Assembly (NCBI RefSeq): GCF_905220415.1
Contig: NC_059548.1
Span: 4,032,501 to 4,096,500 of the forward strand
Direction of reading: 5' to 3'
DNA: 64,000 bases
From: Colias croceus
Lineage: Eukaryota > Arthropoda > Insecta > Lepidoptera > Pieridae
Under the pieces are notes generated by a model. The model was not told the DNA's origin and made no database searches. It worked only from the letters and a program-made list of their open reading frames with translations. The position numbers were made by a program, and so were the translations under genes. Shown here piece by piece: positions 57,111 through 64,000 of the stretch. Numbering within the stretch: position 1 is the first letter of the stretch; the number at the start of each line of letters is the position of its first letter.

Positions 57111-57784
57111 CAGTAAAAGTTCCTTATTGGCGGGGTATATGTTCCATAAAATATATGCCTCGAATACAGAAACCGTGAATACGGAATGGTAATTATTATA
57201 TGGGATTATAGGTTCTACGTTATACGTTCCTAGGTGACGATTGAGATTTTTTTCGTGTCTCATTTTTTTTAGTTGACATTATAAATTTATAAACTAGGAA
57301 GAGTGCAGTAGACGTTACTCGATCACAATTATTTTTGTAACGAATGTGAAAGACGAAACCTATAAAACACGCAAAGCGGCTTTTACTATAAACGGAACTA
57401 CATTTAAAAATATACTTTATTTATTGAGTTATAAGGTTGCTTCCATTCTGTTTATTTACATTCTCAAAAACATCAATCGCGGCAAAGGCGGCTTGCGACA
57501 AAGGCGGCTTGGGTCAAAGGCCTCGGCGATATCATTAATTAACAACATAATATTATGTACTTTAGGCTAACTTGTAATAAGATCTATTTTACTTTCTTAT
57601 TAGTCCATTTGACAAGGATATTGTGTTAGATACCTATTGGAATAATTTTATTATTATGTATGTACTTATTAAATCCGCGAATAAAAAAATTTTTAGTCGC
57701 GAATATAGAAATTGGGTCGCATTTTTTTAATTCCCGAATAGTGAAAACGCGAATAAAGGAAGCGCGAATAAGGAACTTTTACTG
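57111..57784. mobile_element. 674-bp pogo/Tigger-like MITE, TA target duplication
   Basis: Ends CAGTAAAAGTTCCTTATTGG (left) and, reverse complemented, CAGTAAAAGTTCCTTATTCG (right), continuing CG; TA flanks both sides (57109-57110, 57785-57786). CAGT termini plus TA are usual for pogo/Tigger-type elements. The right half has several CGCGAATA copies, and CAAAGGCGGCTTG is tandemly repeated near 57485-57520. The internal frames have no transposase similarity. Confidence 0.85.
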
Positions 57785-57786
57785 TA

Positions 57787-60700
57787 TAATAGATGATAAT
57801 AGTTAGTTCATAATCATTGTTATTATAGTTCATTGAAAAGTTACATTTGGGGTTGCGTTTTTTAGGAGGACGCATTTTATTTTTTTGATGTGTAGGGGGG
57901 GTTAGTGTGAAGCTATCACCAAGTTTGTGGGGTCGCCACCCTTGTCCCACGGCCGCCATCTTAAAAATAGCGCTTAATATGGTTTTTATGATATATCTCT
58001 TAAACTATTAATCTGATAAAAAAAAATTGTCAACATTATTTGTTGCAAATTAAATTTTCTACAATTTTGGTCCAGTAACTTTTTGTCATAGAACTATAAA
58101 TAAAAATGTTATGAGTGAAAATGTTCAGAAATTAGCGATATTTATATTTTTCAATAAAACTTTTTTTTTATAATTTTACGAAGAAATAATATCAGACCAT
58201 TTTTGTAGATTGTTGTAGTATTGTAGTTATATTGTAATACACGCGCTCTATACTATTCTAATATAATACTCTAAGCTTCTACTGGTAGCAGCAAGTAATA
58301 TTTATTAGTTACACCAAGTACTTCCATAATTATGTTGTGCTAATTAATAAATTCCTAGTACCTACTTATCTCAGTTTATAAAGTTGTAAATGATTTCTTT
58401 ATTTACTTTTATATTTACAATCTGACACAAACACTTTTACATTGCTTACATAATAAAAATTGATCACAATTTACTTTTGATATAAGTATTTTACACTGTG
58501 GCATAGCGCTAACGTTACGAAAAACAAACGACGCGAGGAGCGCGAGGAGCGCGTGTCACGCGAACGGCCCCGCACACCTCACCTCCAATCTTGCCTCGCG
58601 TTGAAATACCTCGCGTTAAATACGATTAAGAAATCGAAACTTGATGAGAGGCGGAGTAGGTACTGATTACAAGACATGAGCATTAATGGCAAATAAATGT
58701 GTAATTAGAGCCGTTATGCATCACAGCTGTACCGATAGCAGATACGGACAAACGAATGCTTTTACTCTTATTAATTATAGACATTTTTATTGCAATTACG
58801 GGCGATTGCGGTAGTTCTGAGTGCTTGCTGACAATTTGTTTGTGTATCTTTTATACTTACTTGTTTATGTATCTTTGTTCAATCTGGTGTGTATTTTATT
58901 GTACGATATTTTGTTTTTATAACTCATTTATAAGTCCATATCACTTTCACTTATGACAGCTTTTAAACAAATATTGCTAGATGTATAATTATTTATTCAA
59001 GTAAGGTGATTATAGTCTGAACAGTTATATGTAGAATCTATAGGTACCTAAGTATCTTTTTTATTTTCAATTACAATAGTCTGCTTAGTCACTATAACTT
59101 GTGGTTTTAATAAACTTATCTTTTTGCTCGTTTACGTTTTTGAAAACATCCATCGATGAAGAATTTAAAGCATATTAAAATAATTTGTATAATAATGACA
59201 AATAATTCATTTTCGACTACGAATAAATGCATGAGAATTGAGCACGCCCCTTTGTTAGAGCTGCAAATTTACGAAAAATGGTATATATGTATAAATGTAC
59301 CATACTTACAGGTACCATACATATATTACACACACGCAGACACTTTTAGATTTAGATGAATTTCGTAGTAACGATGGCACGAAATTCAAAACATCTGTTT
59401 GATATGTGCGAACGTGCAGGTATCTCATTAAATTGACATGAAAACAGTGGCTTTATACGGCAATCGGCATGGACATAGCTTGTTATTCATTGTTCAACAT
59501 TCAGCACTCCCATACACGCTCAGTAATTGGAGAACGCAAACTTATCTGTACGGATATTCGCTAAAAACGCGCACAAAAACCACACGAAATGCCTATTTGT
59601 ATCGGTTTGACCATATGAGATGACAGCGCGCTCGCGACGCAAAGAATGATACAAGAAATAATTACGCCCATTGATCGGAGCTCATTAAAATGGACCAATG
59701 GGAATCTTCGGTGCGTTTGTAATACAAAAGGAAAACGCTTGGTAGGCACAATTTGCTCCGGCGCCGCGGCCGCTGCCTGCCCTTTTCTTATTGATATAAT
59801 TCGAGTTACCACTGAATTCAATTAGAGAGCCCGTTATTTCGATAAATATTCAATTGGATTAACACACGGCACGTGGCTCATTAAAGATGATGTCCATTCA
59901 AATGTTACCTACCTATGTTTCAAAATAGAAATTTTTAAATTAACTATACTTTAGTGTTAGTTACAATATGAATTAACTATTATGTTATATCGATGTACCT
60001 ACTCAATACTCTTTCTTCATAGCTATATCTAAATAGGTAATATACTCAAAAAGCCAAATCATACTGTTTTGAGGTCTGAGGACATTACAAGCGGTAACTT
60101 TTTTTGACTAGTCTTTTTATCAAGGAAAGATTATACCAGAATGCTCTACATTCTACAAATTGAAGTGGTCGTCCAGACACAAAGCTAGTATTGATTCGCT
60201 GTTAACAATAAAACAAGAAACCAAATGAATAAAGCAACCAACTAAAAGCTTTAAATTCTTTCACGAGCAGGTCTCCACTCTCCACTCCAAGATTTGCGAA
60301 GGACATTCAGGCTTACAAAGGCAGTCCGTAATGACATGCGGCTGTCGGTGCATGCGCGTTTCGCTCATCTGTCACATACAACCTGTAAATTGGACATAAA
60401 ACAACATGGCGGCCCCAACTGAATAATAACATGACTTAATGAGACGCATCAGAGAAGCCGCTGTTACGTCCGCCAACTGCTTTTTGCGAGGCCTCAGTCC
60501 TCAAGTTTTACCGTTTTGTGGTAAAGAAAAATCCTTTAAAACGAGATTTTGACTTCCTCATTCCTGTATTTTAAAGTAATTGTAACGCAATTAATATAAT
60601 AACATTGTTGGTTGCGATAAAATTGTATCATAACTTTTTACCTAAAAATTAGGCTTTTTGACGTAGAAATAGGTCTGTATACTTAGGTACCTAATATTTC

Positions 60701-63384
60701 CTGTGATCATTTTTAATCTGTAATCGCAAATTGCCACCATGCATTTTCTGATTTATACCTTGTGACCGGAATTTTATCACTTCCATCAGTATGCATCTTT
60801 CTGTTGGTGTAATGAGCGTCTCAAGTAGCTATTAATTTTATACTTGTTTTTATGTTTTTTACCATGTTTCACGTCCCCTTTGGTGTGCAAAGATTTGCTA
60901 TCTTTTTCAACCAGGTTGCTTTTGGCAAAATTTCTTATCGATTTTTGTAAATATGTCTTATGAACGTCAGTTTGCATATCGTGCTCTTACAACCATAATT
61001 AGTGGTATTATGCGTAGGTACTAGGTATACAGATTTTTTTACTTTAATTTCTACATTAAGAACACAACTATTAAATTTAAAGATTATGATGATGATAAGA
61101 TATGTTTGTGCAACCATAAACAATATTCGAATTAAAAAAAAATAAACAATGTGTGATAAACATGGTAGAATGTAATACCAATATTAGTGGTATACACTCA
61201 AGTTGGTACAGGGCTATAAAATCGTAATTACTATTGGTTATTTGCAGATATTTATGGCAGATGTTTACGAGAATTTTGATTTGCACGATACTAACAATTT
61301 TATTTTATACTACGCTTTAAACATTTGATCCTTTTTACAAAGAAACAGCCATATTGTAAATTAAATAAATTAATTTTGCTGAAGGTTCTATTTACTTGTT
61401 TCTATTTACAGCTTCTTTTGTTTTATTTATCCGATATAACCAAGAGATATTATATAACGAATACAATTTGTATTTAAATAAAATTAGCTAGGAAGAACTC
61501 AAATTATCTCAAAAGAAAACCTAGGTTTATTGTTGCCACCTTAGGTTGCCACTTTAACTGACGTCGTACCTAAATACCCGAACTAGTGCATTTGTAACTG
61601 ATTGTAAACATTGTTTCAAAAAAACTAAGAGAATTATAACAATATAAGGATCGCATACAAAAAACCCCGTTGTTCAAAAAGAGACCAACCCCTTATTAAA
61701 TACTTGACGAATTAAAAACTGACTAAAAAATTAAAACCGTATTGAAATCGAGTCGAAGTATCCTCATTATGTCATGATGCCTTTCATATCCTGGTGGTAA
61801 AAAGTTGCAATGTTTGTCAAATTGACAGGAGGCCTAACCGCTTTTTGCGCCGTATCACAGGAAAGTTGAATGGAACTGTGGAGGTGCAAAAAGCGACTCG
61901 CCGCGTGTCATCATTAGTATGTGGGGAGAGACGCCATGTGAGCATTAATTTATTGGTAATAGCGTATTGAATAATGCACGCGGCGATTTCGTGGAGAGCA
62001 CGCGCTAACTTCCTGTGCACACCGGTAGCGGTACATTCGGGGACATAATTATTTATTGGTACATTAAAGTTTTTTGATACAGTTGTGTTGATATTATTTT
62101 TCTCCGTTCTTCGATGAACATGTTTGGGTGTATGAATTGCAATCCCTTATTTAAAATATTCTGTTTACACAGTGCCTAACGCGAAGTTTGTAGCACTGGG
62201 TGGTTTCCAGGTATTGGTATAGGTACAGCCTCTTTAATTTAATTTTTAGTAATTTTGTCATAGCATTTTTAAATGCTAATATGAAAATATACTTATTGAA
62301 AAAAAAAAAATAAACTATGTAGTTGAAGGTTTTTTGGTAGGAAGTTTATACAGTGGTTTATATTTTGAACATTGGGAGTTGGAATGTACAATAGATAACG
62401 AAATCAAAGCGTCAATATTTATACCCATTATTGGGATTTGGAATACTTAGTGAAATCCGACAGAGAGCAATTACTAAATCCAATGGCTGATATTTGAACT
62501 GTTAAGTAAAGAACCCTAAAAATTAAGTGAAAATTTATGTGGCTCTGGTGGAGCATTAATTAAAATACTTGGCGGACGTTCGCGGGCACCGCACATTCCA
62601 CAATCTGTCAGAGACATTTTGTTAAACGGCTTTGATAAAAACCTTCGATATTGACGATTTATCACATAAAAAATTTATAACGCTTATAAATTGCGCATTC
62701 GGCATCGAATTGCGAGTTTCAACGATAACGATCACAGTAATAAAAACTTTTTAGTCGATGGCTTGATGCTTCCGTTTTCGAATTTCCAGTTGCAATTTTA
62801 AATATTATTTACCACGGCCGAGTAACATTTTTCAAGCATTTTTCATTTTCGTGCAGACTCGAGTAATAAATTATTCTGAAAAGTAACAATGTTTTAGCTT
62901 ATTTTACTATCGTAGCTACTTCGCATTGAAAATGTTGAAAACACATAAATCTGTTAGTTGCCGACGCGGACGTCCGTTTATTTTCTACAACCTCCCGACT
63001 TTTTCAAATTAAATTGACAGCTCACGCAGGTGTAAACAATCGGTCCATATTTTAAGCTCTGCATCTCGTTAATTCTTTTTACATGTCTTTATCACAAGCA
63101 AACATAAAATAAAATTTGAACAGAAGGTATTTATTCATAATGAAATTATGTAGTTAATATTAAAGTCCGTTTGACATCTGAATGCAGCGTATCAACTAAA
63201 GGGCTATCTTTTATTGCTTTTAAATTAATAATACGTTTTAATTGCATTAATGTCGTTGATAAATGAAAGCCAAGTCAGTTTGAATTCACATCAGATAACT
63301 CGAGGTTTTTAAATTTAAAGCAACTTAATTCATACACAAATTGCTAGGCTTGCTTATTACTGCTACATAGACACTATATATGAT
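57787..63384. other. gene-free stretch with candidate regulatory blocks
   Basis: No credible gene. Non-repetitive, GC-richer blocks occur at 58500-58630, 59630-59880, 60290-60500, 61800-62050 and 62560-62650. 58550-58562 holds two CACGCG-type sites back to back. These blocks are candidates for distal enhancers of hairy or of a gene beyond the window. Confidence 0.45.
58550..58562. promoter_or_regulatory. palindromic pair of class C (CACGCG) sites
   Basis: CGCGTG-T-CACGCG, two Hairy/E(spl)-type half-operators head to head with one base between them, preceded by a GCGAGGAGC tandem pair. Inference only. Confidence 0.35.
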
Positions 63385-63610
63385 ACTAGCTTTCCGCCTG
63401 CGGCTTCGCCCGCGTTTTCAAAGAAAAACCCGCATAGATTCCGTTCCCGTGGGATTTCCGGGATAAAACCTAGCCTATGTTTTTCGTGGATAATGTAGCT
63501 TTCGAATGGTGAAAGAATTTTTAAAATCGGTTCAGTAGTTTATGAGCCTATTCATTACAATCAAACAAACAAACAAACAAAGTTTTCCTCTTTATAATAT
63601 TAGTGTAGAT
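63385..63610 (+). repeat. dispersed lepidopteran repeat (ACTAGCTTTCCGCC type)
   Basis: Starts ACTAGCTTTCCGCCTGCGGC, contains CCTAGCCTATG and ATCGGTTCAGTAGTTTATGA, a (CAAA)n tract, and ends TTTATAATATTAGTGTAGAT. Confidence 0.85.
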
Positions 63611-63752
63611 TATATAGATCTAGCCTTACCCTCTACGAAATGCTGACGAAAATAGTTATTTATTTGCATGTTTTATTTTTTTAAGCAATTTATCTTCTCA
63701 AGCTTCATTATTACTTTTACAGCTATTAGTTTTAATTATTTTCTTATTTTAT

Positions 63753-63950
63753 ATCTACACTAATATTATAAAGCTGAAGAGTTTGTTTGTTTGAACGCGC
63801 TAATCTCGGGAACTACTGGTCCGATTTGAAAAATTTTTTCAGTGTTAGATAGCTCATTTATCGAGGAAGGCTATAGGGTAATATATCATCATAATATTAC
63901 GACCAACAGGAGTGGAGCCACGGGGGTGAAACCGCGCGGAGCAGCTAGTT
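63753..63950 (-). repeat. dispersed lepidopteran repeat (reverse)
   Basis: Starts ATCTACACTAATATTATAAA, contains ACTACTGGTCCGATTTG, and ends GCGCGGAGCAGCTAGTT. Same family as 2224-2422; forms an inverted pair with 63385-63610. Confidence 0.85.
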
Positions 63951-64000
63951 TTTAATATGATTTTAAACATAATAATATGTACTTACCTATCTAATACCTA

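Noticed and set aside
1..64000. CRISPR arrays, operons, ribosome binding sites
   Set aside because: This is eukaryotic nuclear DNA; no regular spaced repeat array is present.

Overview
The window is AT-rich insect nuclear DNA, almost certainly lepidopteran. The signs are genes with short exons and canonical GT-AG introns, a bHLH-Orange repressor that looks like Drosophila Hairy from its first residues to its C-terminal WRPW, and many copies of dispersed repeats of lepidopteran type (units opening ACTAGCTKCCGCCCGCG or ACTAGYGGTCCGCCCCGGC, tRNA-derived SINEs, non-LTR retrotransposons).

Layout. (1) Positions 1-7134 hold the 3' seven exons of a plus-strand SLC17-type anion/phosphate cotransporter; its 5' part is off the window. 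Its introns have collected DNA transposons: a 734-bp TA-flanked element ending 25 bp before a splice acceptor, a 935-bp CAGT-ended element, and a 2-kb P-element-type relic with perfect 24-bp terminal inverted repeats, an 8-bp target duplication and a surviving THAP zinc-finger first exon. (2) 7135-14950 is intergenic, with a 189-bp Harbinger-like MITE and a GC-rich inverted repeat. (3) 14955-19206 is a non-LTR retrotransposon with a full ORF2 and an ORF1 cut by a stop codon. (4) 20217-28740 is the gene hairy (four coding exons, 256 aa). Its promoter is TATA-less, with an initiator and a DPE at exact spacing and a cluster of CACGCG sites, one of them a full match to the Hairy operator. Intron 1 has a Su(H) site. 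The 3' UTR has three GY boxes (miR-7 seed matches, one extended) and two K-box-type motifs. (5) 28740-64000 is a gene-poor stretch in which I find no certain host gene. It has SINEs with clean target duplications, a mosaic of LINE fragments at 43.4-47.4 kb, a pogo-like MITE at 57.1-57.8 kb, an isolated GC-rich island at 41.8-42.0 kb that may be a terminal exon, and several non-repetitive blocks that could be hairy enhancers.

How it fits together. The only regulatory logic visible is around hairy: promoter sites suited to negative autoregulation, a Notch-type Su(H) site, and 3' UTR boxes for microRNA repression. Together these are the usual wiring of HES-family genes. The rest is dominated by mobile elements of several classes. 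All domain and motif calls come from reading translations and motifs by eye; no database search was possible.
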